NCBI GenBank assembly: GCA_003523085.1
Contig: DPHD01000047.1
Coordinates: 1-43,575, forward strand
Length of the DNA stretch: 43,575 nucleotides
Source: Oceanospirillaceae bacterium
GTDB taxonomy: Bacteria > Pseudomonadota > Gammaproteobacteria > Pseudomonadales > Balneatricaceae
Direction of reading: 5' to 3'
In this document: positions 33,150 through 41,958 of the stretch, piece by piece
How the letters are laid out: each line of letters opens with the position of its first letter
How positions within the stretch are numbered: position 1 is the stretch's first letter
Position numbers and translations under genes: made by a program
Notes under the pieces: generated by a model
What the model was told of the DNA's origin: nothing
Seen by the model: only the letters and a program-made list of their open reading frames with translations
Database searches by the model: none

Positions 33150-34535
33150 ATGGCCAAAGCCAAGACCGCCTATGTATGCAACGAATGTGGCTCCGATTAC
33201 GCCAAGTGGCAAGGTCAATGTGGTGATTGTGGCACCTGGAACAGTCTGCAGGAAATCCGTATCGCACCCACCGGCGGTCACGTCAGTGCTACCACTCGGG
33301 TCAGTGCCGCCAAAGGTTATGCCGGGGTAGCGGCACAGTTACAAGATTTAAGTGACATTGATATTGCCTCGGTACCCCGTTTTAGCACCGGCATTGGTGA
33401 ACTCGATCGCGTGTTAGGGGGTGGCTTGGTGGCGGGATCTGCCATTCTAATTGGCGGCCACCCTGGGGCCGGGAAAAGCACCTTGTTGTTACAATTAATG
33501 TGTAGCTTAGCCCAACAAATGCCAGCCCTTTATGTCACCGGCGAAGAGTCATTACAACAAGTGGCCTTGCGCGCCCAGCGTTTAGAGTTACCTACCGCCA
33601 ACCTCAAGATGCTCACAGAAACCGACGTTGAGGCTATTCTGGCCACCTGCGCCCAACTGCAGCCTAAATTGATTGTAGTGGATTCGATTCAGGTGGTGCA
33701 GTTGGCCGACATTAGTTCCGCTCCGGGTAGTGTATCGCAAGTGCGCGAATCGGCTGCCGCCCTCATTCGTTATGCAAAACAATCCAATGCAGTCTTATTA
33801 TTAGTCGGTCATGTGACTAAAGACGGCAGCATTGCTGGGCCTAAAGTGCTGGAGCACATGATTGATTGTTCGTTGCAACTAGAAGGCGATAACGACAGCC
33901 GTTACCGTACCTTGCGGGGCCATAAAAACCGTTTTGGGGCAGTTAACGAGTTGGGCGTGTTTGCCATGATGGAAAAGGGCCTTAAAGAAGTTAAAAACCC
34001 CAGCTCCATCTTCTTGTCCCGCGCCGAAGGCAATGCAGCAGGCAGCCTCGTGATGGTGATTTGGGAGGGCACACGGCCATTATTGGTGGAGTTACAAGCC
34101 TTAGTGGACGACAGCCACATGAACAACCCAAGGCGCGTTGCCGTGGGCCTCGACCAAAACCGTTTGACCATGTTGCTGGCGGTATTACACCGTCACGGTG
34201 GTTTACACACCGGTGATCAAGACGTCTTTGTGAACGTGGTGGGCGGCGTACGGGTTTCTGAAACAGGTGCCGATTTAGCCATGATAATGGCCATTGTGTC
34301 TAGCCTGCGTGACCAAGCCTTAGATCAAAATTTAGTGGTGTTTGGGGAAGTAGGCTTGTCCGGCGAAATACGCCCAGTGCCCAGTGGCCAAGAACGTATC
34401 CGCGAGGCGGCTAAACACGGCTTTAAGCGCGCCATCGTACCGATTGCCAATGTACCCACGGGCAAATCTAACGACCTAAATGGCATGCAAGTGATTGGCG
34501 TAAAAAGCCTGCAAGAAGCCTTAGCTGCACTATAA
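33150..34535 (+). CDS. radA: DNA repair protein RadA
   Basis: A 461-residue RecA-like helicase for branch migration. The N-terminal zinc finger is CNECGSDYAKWQGQCGDCGTW (C-x2-C, C-x2-C). Walker A is GHPGAGKSTLL near 109; the RadA-specific KNRFG motif is in GHKNRFGAVNELG; and the C-terminal Lon-protease-like domain includes VNVVGGVRVSETGADLA and GEVGLSGEIRPV. Length is normal. Read with hemB (25-base gap). Confidence 0.96.
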   Translation: MAKAKTAYVCNECGSDYAKWQGQCGDCGTWNSLQEIRIAPTGGHVSATTRVSAAKGYAGVAAQLQDLSDIDIASVPRFSTGIGELDRVLGGGLVAGSAILIGGHPGAGKSTLLLQLMCSLAQQMPALYVTGEESLQQVALRAQRLELPTANLKMLTETDVEAILATCAQLQPKLIVVDSIQVVQLADISSAPGSVSQVRESAAALIRYAKQSNAVLLLVGHVTKDGSIAGPKVLEHMIDCSLQLEGDNDSRYRTLRGHKNRFGAVNELGVFAMMEKGLKEVKNPSSIFLSRAEGNAAGSLVMVIWEGTRPLLVELQALVDDSHMNNPRRVAVGLDQNRLTMLLAVLHRHGGLHTGDQDVFVNVVGGVRVSETGADLAMIMAIVSSLRDQALDQNLVVFGEVGLSGEIRPVPSGQERIREAAKHGFKRAIVPIANVPTGKSNDLNGMQVIGVKSLQEALAAL

Positions 34536-34575
34536 TGAACCGTAGACGATAATAATAACAATATGAGTCAGCACT

Positions 34576-35130
34576 ATGCCGATCAAACCCGCGCTCAACA
34601 CGCCTAATGGCCTCATTCGTCTTATCAGCCCTAACGACGCCGTCGAACTGGCCGATTACTATAACCGCAATCGCACTCACTTTGCCCCCTGGGAGCCGGT
34701 GCGCAGCCCTGACTTTTACCAGCACACCTATATGCTTGACCGTATTTTAGAAGCGGAAGGCGAATTTCATGCCGACAAACAAGTAAAGTTAGGGGTGTTT
34801 TGCCCACACAACCAAAAAATGATCGCCAGTATCGATTTTTCTCAAATCGTTCGCGGGCCCATGCAGGCCTGTTTTGTCGGCTACTCCATTGATGCCCAGC
34901 GCCAAGGCCAAGGCCTAATGCAGGAGTTCATGCCTGCCTGTTTAGCCTATATGTTTAATGAGCTTAATATTCACCGGGTGATGGCGACTTATATGGTCAA
35001 CAATGTTCGTAGCCAAGCGCTGTTGCAACGGCTAGGTTTTGAAAAAGAAGGTTACGCCAAGTCCTACCTTAATATTGCCGGCACCTGGGAAGACCATGTG
35101 CTGACTGCGTTGGTTAATCCTAGCCATTAA
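34576..35130 (+). CDS. GNAT N-acetyltransferase, RimJ-like
   Basis: A 184-residue GNAT protein of the RimJ/RimL group, which acetylate protein N-termini, classically of ribosomal proteins. The N-terminal half carries RLISPNDAVELADYYNRNRTHFAPWEP; the acetyl-CoA-binding region is VGYSIDAQRQGQGLMQEFM (about 110-128), followed by HRVMATYMVNNVRSQALLQRLGFEKEGYAK, both typical. Forty bases after radA and convergent with rpmG. The exact substrate is unknown. Confidence 0.85.
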   Translation: MPIKPALNTPNGLIRLISPNDAVELADYYNRNRTHFAPWEPVRSPDFYQHTYMLDRILEAEGEFHADKQVKLGVFCPHNQKMIASIDFSQIVRGPMQACFVGYSIDAQRQGQGLMQEFMPACLAYMFNELNIHRVMATYMVNNVRSQALLQRLGFEKEGYAKSYLNIAGTWEDHVLTALVNPSH

Positions 35131-35190
35131 ATTTTGGCAAATAAAAACCGGCGTCTATTGCTAGAGGCCGGCCCTTTAAAGAAGCATCAA

Positions 35191-35346
35191 TTACTTGATT
35201 TTGGCTTCTTTGTACATAACATGCTTACGGACGCGTGGATCGTACTTCTTCATTTCCATTTTGTCAGGCATGGTACGCTTGTTCTTTGTAGTGGTGTAGA
35301 AGTGACCAGTACCGGCGCTGGAAACCAGCTTAATTTTATCGCGCAT
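35191..35346 (-). CDS. rpmG: 50S ribosomal protein L33
   Basis: A 51-residue protein: MRDKIKLVSSAGTGHFYTTT at the start, then KNKR-MPDKMEMKKYDPRVRKHVMYKEAKIK, nearly the family consensus. It contains no cysteine, so it is the zinc-free (C-minus) form. AAGGAGA precedes the ATG. It follows rpmB by 11 bases in the usual rpmBG operon. Confidence 0.96.
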   Translation of the reverse strand: MRDKIKLVSSAGTGHFYTTTKNKRTMPDKMEMKKYDPRVRKHVMYKEAKIK

Positions 35347-35357
35347 GAGTCTTCTCC

Positions 35358-35594
35358 TTAAACCTTAGTGCCGTTGGCACGAACGTCAACAAGTACGGTA
35401 TCAATACCTTTCTTGTCGATGATACGCATACCTTTAGAAGATACACGAAGGCGAACGAATTTGTTTTCGCTTTCTACCCAAAAACGATGCCAATGCAAGT
35501 TTGGTAAAAAACGACGACGTGTTTTGTTGTGTGCGTGTGACACATTGTTACCAGCGACAGGGCGCTTTCCGGTAACCATACATACTCTGGACAT
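35358..35594 (-). CDS. rpmB: 50S ribosomal protein L28
   Basis: A 78-residue protein: SRVCMVTGKRPVAGNNVSHAHNKTRRRF and WRFWVESENKFVRLRVSSKGMR-IDKKGID match the L28 family. It has a single cysteine and no CxxC pairs, so it does not bind zinc. Upstream on the minus strand (35595-35766) lies the leader, with a GCCCTC/GAGGGC inverted repeat at 35654-35667. Confidence 0.96.
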   Translation of the reverse strand: MSRVCMVTGKRPVAGNNVSHAHNKTRRRFLPNLHWHRFWVESENKFVRLRVSSKGMRIIDKKGIDTVLVDVRANGTKV

Positions 35595-35766
35595 TTTAAC
35601 TTCCTCAATTTTAGTCTTGATCTAAACCTTGTGCCTAGATCTCAGGCGGAGCAGCCCTCCAGAGGGCCATTATCCGTACCAGCCATATTGACACCTGAAT
35701 TCTGGAGGTGGAAATATGGAGGCCGGACTTTAGCAGATTAAGCAACCACAAGCAAGACAATTGGGC

Positions 35767-36441
35767 TCACATAAACCCCCGATCGGCAAACGACACCCAC
35801 TCGTGCCGGCCTACCACCACATGGTCCAAAATACGGATATCAACTAAGGCGAGGGCATCGACCAAGGCTTGCGTGATTAAGCGGTCACTGGCGCTGGGTT
35901 CGGCCACTCCAGAAGGGTGATTGTGGGCCAAAATCACGGCAGCGGCATTTTTGGCGAGTGCAAGCTTAACCACCTCTCGTGGGTGTACACTGGCGCTATC
36001 GATGGTGCCTTGGAACAACTCCATCAGTTCTAGCAAGCGGTGTTGGTTGTCTAATAATAAGACACAAAATACTTCTCGCTGATAATGGCCTATTTGACAC
36101 TGTAAGTAAGTGCCCACTTTAGTGCTAGTGTCCAGATTGGTTAAAGTTTCGAGTTCTTGCTGCTGTAGCCTCAGGCCCAGCTCGCGTACCGCTTGGAGCT
36201 GTACGTATTTAGTAGGGCCAATACCTTGCTGCTGACAAAATTGCTCCATGCCTGCGTCTAACAGTTGATGTAAACCACCAAAGCGGCTAAGTAATTGCCG
36301 CGCCACGTCTACGGCCGACAAACCAACACAGCCGGTGCGTAAAAAAATAGCCACCAGCTCCGCATCGGTTAAGCTTTTAGGCCCATATTTCAGCAGCCTC
36401 TCCCTGGGCCTTTCGGTATCGGGCCATTGTGTAATCGCCAT
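35767..36441 (-). CDS. radC: RadC/JAB-domain protein
   Basis: A 224-residue protein from the ATG at 36441, chosen because the family begins AITxWPxxERPREKLL; an ATG three codons upstream is also possible. N-terminal helix-hairpin-helix-like region (LTDAELVAIFLRTG) and C-terminal JAMM metalloprotease-like domain with AHNHPSG near 172 and a following SxxD (PSASD). The old role in DNA repair is doubtful; the true function is unknown. It is divergent from the sensor kinase gene, beside rpmB as in many gammaproteobacteria. Confidence 0.93.
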   Translation of the reverse strand: MAITQWPDTERPRERLLKYGPKSLTDAELVAIFLRTGCVGLSAVDVARQLLSRFGGLHQLLDAGMEQFCQQQGIGPTKYVQLQAVRELGLRLQQQELETLTNLDTSTKVGTYLQCQIGHYQREVFCVLLLDNQHRLLELMELFQGTIDSASVHPREVVKLALAKNAAAVILAHNHPSGVAEPSASDRLITQALVDALALVDIRILDHVVVGRHEWVSFADRGFM

Positions 36442-36532
36442 TGCATCCATGCTCCTAATCCATTAGGTTTAACCTAAAGCATAGCAGCAGTTGGCACATA
36501 CGCCACAGGTTACTCATATTCTAGTGCACCCT

Positions 36533-37678
36533 ATGACACAGCTCACCAATACCAGCGACGACGCCCACGACGGCCTGCAAACCCTGTTTAAAAACTTACC
36601 GGGCATGGCTTACCGTTGCGTTAATTTAGACCACTGGCCCATGAGTTTCGTTAGCGAAGGCTGCGAGGCGCTGTGTGGCTACACCAGCCAGCAATTGGAG
36701 AGTCAAGAAGTGTTATGGGGCGACTTTACTCACCGTCATGATGTCGCCGAAGTGGACCGGCAGGTAAAGTCTGCGGCCCGGAAGGGTCAGCCATTTGAAG
36801 TAGAATACCGCATTGTGCCCCGCACGGGCCCACATAAATGGGTGTGGGAACGGGGTCGCGTGGTGGACTGGTTAGAAGATGGCACGGCCGTGCTGGAGGG
36901 TTTTATCACCGACATCACCAGCTTACGCGACGCCCAACGTACCGTCAGCGATCAACGGGCACAGCTGGCCCATGTGGAGCGGCTGAATACCTTGGGCGAA
37001 ATGACCGCCGCCATTGCCCATGAACTCAACCAACCGCTCACTGCCATTGCCATGTACAGTAAGTCGGCGCAGCTGTTAGCGCAACAGGGCAAGCAAGAAC
37101 AATTACAACAGGTACTCAGTAAGCTAGCTCAGCAGTCACTACGTGCAGGGGCGGTGATTGAGCGTATGCAGTCGATGAGTTACCAGAGCAGCCATCAGCA
37201 AGATCACATCGACCCAATCAACCTCCTTAAAGAAATCAAAGACTTGGCTGAGATTGAGGCGCAAGTTCACGGCTATACCATTGAACTACAGTTGCCCCAT
37301 GAGCTGCCCAGCATTAGCTGTGACCCTATCCAAATTCAGCAGGTAATTTTAAATTTGCTGCGTAATGGCATGCAAGCCATGCAAGTCAACCTGTGTAGCG
37401 CTGGCAGTGCCATTGTACTCGCTGCCAAGGTGGTCGATGAACAGCTATGGATTTACGTTAGAGACCGGGGCACTGGCATTGAGACTTCGATGGCCGATAA
37501 GCTTTTTTTGGCCTTTGCCTCTAATAAAAATACCGACAATGCCGCGGGCATGGGTTTAGGCCTAACTATTGGCAAGGCCATTATTGAAGCTCACGGTGGC
37601 CGCCTAAATTATTCTAACCTGCGCCCCAATGGCGCCGAATTTAGCTTCAATCTAGCACTTCCGAGCAGGCAAGCCTAA
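36533..37678 (+). CDS. PAS-domain sensor histidine kinase (FixL-like layout)
   Basis: A 381-residue soluble kinase from the ATG at 36533; a TTG 14 codons upstream is the longer choice. It has no membrane segment. Residues ~20-145 form a PAS domain (PAS_3 type: GMAYRCVNLDHWPMSFVSEGCEALCGY...YRIVPRTGPHKWVWERGRVV), the HisKA phosphoacceptor is His163 in AAIAHELNQPLTAI, and the ATPase domain has NLLRNGMQAM, DRGTGIE and GMGLGLTIGKAIIEAHGG. I see no FixL haem-binding pattern, so the signal is unknown. It overlaps the regulator gene by one base (TAATG). Confidence 0.9.
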   Translation: MTQLTNTSDDAHDGLQTLFKNLPGMAYRCVNLDHWPMSFVSEGCEALCGYTSQQLESQEVLWGDFTHRHDVAEVDRQVKSAARKGQPFEVEYRIVPRTGPHKWVWERGRVVDWLEDGTAVLEGFITDITSLRDAQRTVSDQRAQLAHVERLNTLGEMTAAIAHELNQPLTAIAMYSKSAQLLAQQGKQEQLQQVLSKLAQQSLRAGAVIERMQSMSYQSSHQQDHIDPINLLKEIKDLAEIEAQVHGYTIELQLPHELPSISCDPIQIQQVILNLLRNGMQAMQVNLCSAGSAIVLAAKVVDEQLWIYVRDRGTGIETSMADKLFLAFASNKNTDNAAGMGLGLTIGKAIIEAHGGRLNYSNLRPNGAEFSFNLALPSRQA

Positions 37679-38301
37679 TGCCCAGCCAAGAGCCCCATGT
37701 ATTGATCATTGACGACGACGAGGCCGTGCGCGACGCCATTAGCTTATGGCTCTCCTGCAATGGCTATCATTGCCGTTGCTTTGAGCATGCTGAAGATTTT
37801 ATAGGGCAGTATTCAAGTGATTTTCAAGGCTGCATTATTGCCGATATTCGGATGCCAGGAATGAATGGCTTAGAGTTACAGTCGCACCTCAATCGGCTGG
37901 GTTGTAAGTTGCCGCTGATTTTTATTACTGGCCATGGCACCGTGCCAATGGCGGTGCAGGCGATACGTAACGGGGCATTAGATTATTTGCGCAAACCCGT
38001 GGATGAGCAGCAATTATTACGCTTAGTTGAACAGGCCTTTACCTTAGACCAAGCTCGCGCTACCCAGCGCCAAGCCCAGCAGGCCCAGATCCAGCAACTC
38101 GCCAGCCTCACCCACCGTGAAAGCCAAGTAGCGCAGTTGGTGGTAGACGGCTTGTCCAACAAGGTGATTGCTGCAGACCTTGGCATTAGCGAACGCACGG
38201 TGGAAGTCCATCGCGCCAAGGTAATGACTAAACTGGCAGTCAAAACACTGCCAGAATTGGTTAAAACCTACCTTAGCATCAAGCCTTTACGAACCCAGTG
38301 A
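37678..38301 (+). CDS. FixJ-type response regulator
   Basis: A 207-residue regulator: receiver domain (about 5-120) with acidic pocket IDDDE, phosphoacceptor Asp56 in IIADIRMPGMNG, Thr in FITGHG and Lys in LRKPVD; then a LuxR-type helix-turn-helix (LTHRESQVAQLVVDGLSNKVIAADLGISERTVEVHRAKVMTKL) near 140-185. Translationally linked to the kinase gene. The next gene, 149 bases on, is tmm, whose leader contains a dyad (38359-38376) that this protein might bind; that link is inferred. Confidence 0.93.
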   Translation: MPSQEPHVLIIDDDEAVRDAISLWLSCNGYHCRCFEHAEDFIGQYSSDFQGCIIADIRMPGMNGLELQSHLNRLGCKLPLIFITGHGTVPMAVQAIRNGALDYLRKPVDEQQLLRLVEQAFTLDQARATQRQAQQAQIQQLASLTHRESQVAQLVVDGLSNKVIAADLGISERTVEVHRAKVMTKLAVKTLPELVKTYLSIKPLRTQ

Positions 38302-38358
38302 AGCAATGGATTGCCGCGTAGCAGCGCTCCTCGCAAAGGCGGACTGTGAGCGGACTAC

Positions 38359-38376
38359 GGGTATTCCACAATACTC
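38359..38376 (+). promoter_or_regulatory. Dyad in the tmm leader, candidate regulator site
   Basis: GGGTATT-CCAC-AATACTC is an 18-bp inverted repeat (six of seven pairs match), 75 bases before the tmm start. LuxR/NarL-type domains often bind such paired heptamers with a short spacer, and a FixJ-type regulator is encoded just upstream. I see no convincing -35/-10 pair. Confidence 0.4.
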
Positions 38377-38450
38377 AAGCCCCAGCATCTGCGCTAGCCT
38401 GTAATCAATCAACTAATTCAGTTGCTATAGATCAATAAAAAAGGTGTGCT

Positions 38451-39809
38451 ATGAGTAAACAACGTGTTGCCATTATCGGTGCTGGCCCTAGCGGCTTAGC
38501 TCAACTACGAGCCTTCCAGTCGGCCCAAGCCAAAGGCGCGGACATTCCAGAAATTGTGTGTTTTGAAAAGCAAGACAATTGGGGTGGCTTATGGAACTAC
38601 TCTTGGCGCACGGGCGTCGATCAATACGGCGAACCGGTGCATGGCAGCATGTACCGTTACCTCTGGTCTAACGGCCCGAAGGAAGGTTTGGAGTTTGCAG
38701 ATTACTCATTTGATGAACATTTTGGCCGAGAAATTGCGTCTTTTCCGCCCCGAGCGGTATTGTTTGATTATATTGAAGGCCGGGTAAAAAAGGCCGATGT
38801 GCGTCAATACATTCGTTTTTCTAATGTTATTCGTAACGTCTCTTACAACGAAGGCACAGACACTTTTACGGTGACGGCAGAAGACCTGCCCAATCACAAA
38901 CAATATCAAGAAGAGTTTGATTATGTAATCGTGTCGAGCGGCCACTTTTCTACGCCTAATGTGCCAGAATACCCTGGCTTCAATCACTTCGGCGGCCGTA
39001 TTTTGCATGCTCATGACTTCCGCGATGCGCTTGAATTCAAAGACAAAAACGTGCTCATTTTAGGCACCTCTTATTCTGCCGAAGACATTGGTTCTCAGTG
39101 CTGGAAATACGGTGCCAAAACGATCACTGTGGCACATCGTACCGCGCCTATGGGTTACGATTGGCCAGACAACTGGGAAGAAGTACCTGCGCTTGAGCGT
39201 ATGGACGAAACTACTGCCTACTTTATAGACGGCACGCAAAAGCAAGTAGATGCCGTTATTTTGTGTACCGGTTACGTTCACCACTTCCCATTTATGGAAG
39301 AGTCTCTGAACCTTAGAACTAACAACCGCCTCTATCCTGTCGATTTATATAACGGTGTGGTGTGGCAACATAACCCTAAACTCATGTATTTAGGCATGCA
39401 GGACCAATGGTATACCTTCAACATGTTTGATGCCCAAGCATGGTATGCACGAGATGTGGTGATGGGCCGAGTAGCGCTACCCACACAGCCAGAAATGCAA
39501 GCTGATATTGATGCTTGGCGCGAGCAAGAAGACGCCTGTGCAGACGATTACGCAGCCATTGCCTTCCAAGGTCGCTACACCATGGAATTAATGGCCAAAA
39601 CCGACTACCCGGCCATTGACCTTGAAGACTGTAACCAAGCCTTCTATCAATGGAAGAAGCATAAAAAGCAGGGCATCATGACCTTCCGTGACCACGGCTA
39701 CAAGTCGGCTCTGACGGGCAAAACGGCACCCGCGCATCACACCCCCTGGAAGGATGCCCTAGATGACTCATTAGCGTGTTACCTAGGCACGGGTGAAAAC
39801 AACGGCTAG
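38451..39809 (+). CDS. tmm: Trimethylamine monooxygenase (flavin-containing)
   Basis: A 452-residue cytosolic flavoprotein that oxidises trimethylamine to its N-oxide with NADPH and oxygen. FAD site GAGPSG (10-15) followed by the EKQDNWGGLWNYSW segment; FMO-identifying motif F180-GGRILH-AHDF; NADPH site LGTSYSAED (204-212); and the C-terminal ILCTGYVHHFPF. Length and the long Tmm-specific stretches (MYRYLWSNGPKE, GYDWPDNWEEVP, MQDQWYTFNMFDAQAWY) fit Tmm from marine bacteria rather than a generic FMO. AAGGTG precedes the ATG. No TMAO demethylase or methylamine-transport gene is in the window. Its TAG overlaps that of the converging hydrolase gene in one CTAG. Confidence 0.9.
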   Translation: MSKQRVAIIGAGPSGLAQLRAFQSAQAKGADIPEIVCFEKQDNWGGLWNYSWRTGVDQYGEPVHGSMYRYLWSNGPKEGLEFADYSFDEHFGREIASFPPRAVLFDYIEGRVKKADVRQYIRFSNVIRNVSYNEGTDTFTVTAEDLPNHKQYQEEFDYVIVSSGHFSTPNVPEYPGFNHFGGRILHAHDFRDALEFKDKNVLILGTSYSAEDIGSQCWKYGAKTITVAHRTAPMGYDWPDNWEEVPALERMDETTAYFIDGTQKQVDAVILCTGYVHHFPFMEESLNLRTNNRLYPVDLYNGVVWQHNPKLMYLGMQDQWYTFNMFDAQAWYARDVVMGRVALPTQPEMQADIDAWREQEDACADDYAAIAFQGRYTMELMAKTDYPAIDLEDCNQAFYQWKKHKKQGIMTFRDHGYKSALTGKTAPAHHTPWKDALDDSLACYLGTGENNG

Positions 39810-40702
39810 GCTAATGCCAGTCTGTTAGTGAGGGGGAGTGAGCCATCAATGGCCACTTCCACTTCATCTCCCGGCTGCAAAAAGCGCATAGGGGTAAAAC
39901 CCATACCGACGCCTGCGGGTGTTCCTGTGGCGATCACATCACCCACTTCTAGGGTAATACCCGCCGATAAGGTGGCGATTAGAGTCGGTATGTCAAAAAT
40001 CATCTGCGCCAAAGTGGCATCTTGCCTCACTTCTCCGTTGACCTTACAGGTGAGTCGTATGTCATCGCTTAACGCTTTGCCATAGGTCGGTGTAATGGCT
40101 GGGCCCATGGGCCCAAACCCATCAAGGCTTTTACCCAGGTGCCATTGGCCATGGCGTTTTTGCAGGTCTCTTGCCGACACGTCGTTGTAACAAACATAAC
40201 CAAACACATGCTGCCAAGCATCTTGCTTGGGTATGTTGATTCCCGATTTACCCACCACCAGCGCCAGCTCGCCTTCGTAATCGATTTTTTGGGTTATGCC
40301 TGCATGTAGGGGAATGGTGTCCAAGGGCCCAATGAGGGTGTTGGTCGCCTTCGTAAACACAATAGGGCATTTTGGAAGATCGGCACTGATGCCCATTTTA
40401 TCGGCTATTTCTGCCGCATGATCGGCGTAGTTTTTGCCAATACAGAATACGTTTCGGCGCAAGTAAGGCAGTGCCGAGGTGACTTTTTGTGGCCCATAGG
40501 GGCTGCAAGCAATACCTTGTTCATGTGCTTGGCGTGCCACATTTTCAATCTCTGATTGCGCCTCACTACCGGCGTCAATCAAACCCCACATGTCGGCAAC
40601 TGGCAAAGCTAAACCTAAGCCGATGCTTGCCGCTTGTAGGTCTATTAAGTCATGGTTAATGACGACACCTAGGCCACCACCGTTTATTGTTACGTAATGC
40701 AT
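39806..40702 (-). CDS. Fumarylacetoacetate hydrolase-family protein
   Basis: A 298-residue protein from the ATG at 40702 (GGGAG well placed; the frame stays open 12 codons upstream). The C-terminal FAH domain is complete: FCIGKNYADHAAE, PIVFTKATNTL-GPLDTIPL, DYEGELALVVGK with metal-binding Glu residues, GYVCYNDVSARDLQ, KSLDGFGPMGP, and DVIATGTPAGVGMGF. Members are hydrolases, isomerases or decarboxylases acting on 2-oxo acids, often in aromatic or sugar-acid breakdown. Which one this is cannot be told. It converges with tmm; a functional link to tmm is not shown. Confidence 0.88.
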   Translation of the reverse strand: MHYVTINGGGLGVVINHDLIDLQAASIGLGLALPVADMWGLIDAGSEAQSEIENVARQAHEQGIACSPYGPQKVTSALPYLRRNVFCIGKNYADHAAEIADKMGISADLPKCPIVFTKATNTLIGPLDTIPLHAGITQKIDYEGELALVVGKSGINIPKQDAWQHVFGYVCYNDVSARDLQKRHGQWHLGKSLDGFGPMGPAITPTYGKALSDDIRLTCKVNGEVRQDATLAQMIFDIPTLIATLSAGITLEVGDVIATGTPAGVGMGFTPMRFLQPGDEVEVAIDGSLPLTNRLALA

Positions 40703-40888
40703 CTGCTTTGCTCCCGAAATAGTCTGTATAAACTGCAATAGGCCTTTGTCGCATACCGAATCTAAACATTATTAGGTATAATGCCGCTTCATTTAAGACC
40801 TTGGCGCGTATCAATGCGACATTTGGTCTATTTCTACGCCTTTTGTCCTCGTTTTGTCGCTCAAAGGGTTCACGCTACGGAGTATCTT

Positions 40889-41866
40889 ATGAAGAGCCCA
40901 GTAAACGTCGTTATCACCGGTGCCGCCGGTCAAATTTCTTATTCCCTTATTTTTCGCATTGCTAAAGGCGAGATGCTAGGTAGCGACCAGCCAATTAACC
41001 TAAAACTGTTGGAAATCACTCCAGCCCTTGGCGCCCTAAATGGCGTAGTTATGGAAATTGAAGATTGTGCCTTTCCACTAGTCAACTCTATCACGCCAAC
41101 CGACGACGCGGCAGTGGCGTTTGATGATGCCCACTATTGTTTGCTAGTAGGCGCACGTCCTCGTGGCCCAGGCATGGAGCGTAAAGACTTACTAGAAGCC
41201 AACGCCAACATCTTTACTGCCCAAGGCAAGGCCATTAACGACAACGCCAACCGCGACGTTAAAGTACTGGTAGTCGGCAATCCGGCCAATACCAATGCTT
41301 ACATTGCTATGAAGAGTGCGCCTAGCCTTAAGCCACAGCAGTTTACGGCCATGACTCGTTTAGACCACAACCGTGCCTTAACTCAGTTGGCCAACCAAAC
41401 TAACGCTGGTGTAAGCGATATTAAAAACCTGTGTATCTGGGGCAACCATTCAGCCACCATGTATGCAGACGTGACCAATGCCACTGTGAAAGGCCAAGCA
41501 GCAACGGACCTAGTAGACCAAAACTGGATCGACACAGACTTTATCCCGGTAATCGCCCAACGTGGTGCGTCTATCATTAAAGCCCGTGGCGCCTCTTCTG
41601 CGGCCTCTGCAGCTAACGCTGCCATTGACCACATGCGTATTTGGGCAGCGGGCACAGTAGATGGAGATTGGACCAGCATGGGCATTCCTAGCGACGGCAG
41701 CTACGGCATCCCTAAGGACCTAATGTTCTCTTTCCCTGTCACCTGCCAGAATGGCGAGTACAGCATTGTTCAAGGCCTTTCTATAGATGCGGCGAGCCAA
41801 GCTTACATCGACAAGACGCGCCAAGAGCTAGAAGAAGAGCGCGACGCTATTGCTCACTTGGTGTAA
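40889..41866 (+). CDS. mdh: Malate dehydrogenase (NAD)
   Basis: A 325-residue enzyme from the ATG at 40889, where GGAG is well placed; the frame is open 36 codons further upstream but that part is unlike the family. NAD site ITGAAGQISYSLIFRIA, substrate residues in GARPRGPGMERKDLL (Arg pair), GNPANTNA, MTRLDHNRAL and catalytic His in IWGNHSATMYAD. This is the cytosolic-type bacterial MDH rather than the E. coli type. It works in the TCA cycle and, with pckA, on the gluconeogenic route. Confidence 0.95.
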   Translation: MKSPVNVVITGAAGQISYSLIFRIAKGEMLGSDQPINLKLLEITPALGALNGVVMEIEDCAFPLVNSITPTDDAAVAFDDAHYCLLVGARPRGPGMERKDLLEANANIFTAQGKAINDNANRDVKVLVVGNPANTNAYIAMKSAPSLKPQQFTAMTRLDHNRALTQLANQTNAGVSDIKNLCIWGNHSATMYADVTNATVKGQAATDLVDQNWIDTDFIPVIAQRGASIIKARGASSAASAANAAIDHMRIWAAGTVDGDWTSMGIPSDGSYGIPKDLMFSFPVTCQNGEYSIVQGLSIDAASQAYIDKTRQELEEERDAIAHLV

Positions 41867-41895
41867 GGCCTATCAATAGGTTTTAGTTAAGCAAT

Positions 41896-41922
41896 AAAAA
41901 ACCGCCAATAGGCGGTTTTTTT
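41896..41922 (+). terminator. Intrinsic terminator after mdh
   Basis: A-run plus CCGCC (41896-41906), loop AATA, GGCGG plus a run of seven T (41911-41922). Starts 30 bases after the mdh stop; symmetrical, so it may also stop transcription from the small leftward gene at 41959-42129. Confidence 0.93.
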
Positions 41923-41958
41923 AGGTCTAGACTTTGAGCCTAGTCACAGAGACATCAA

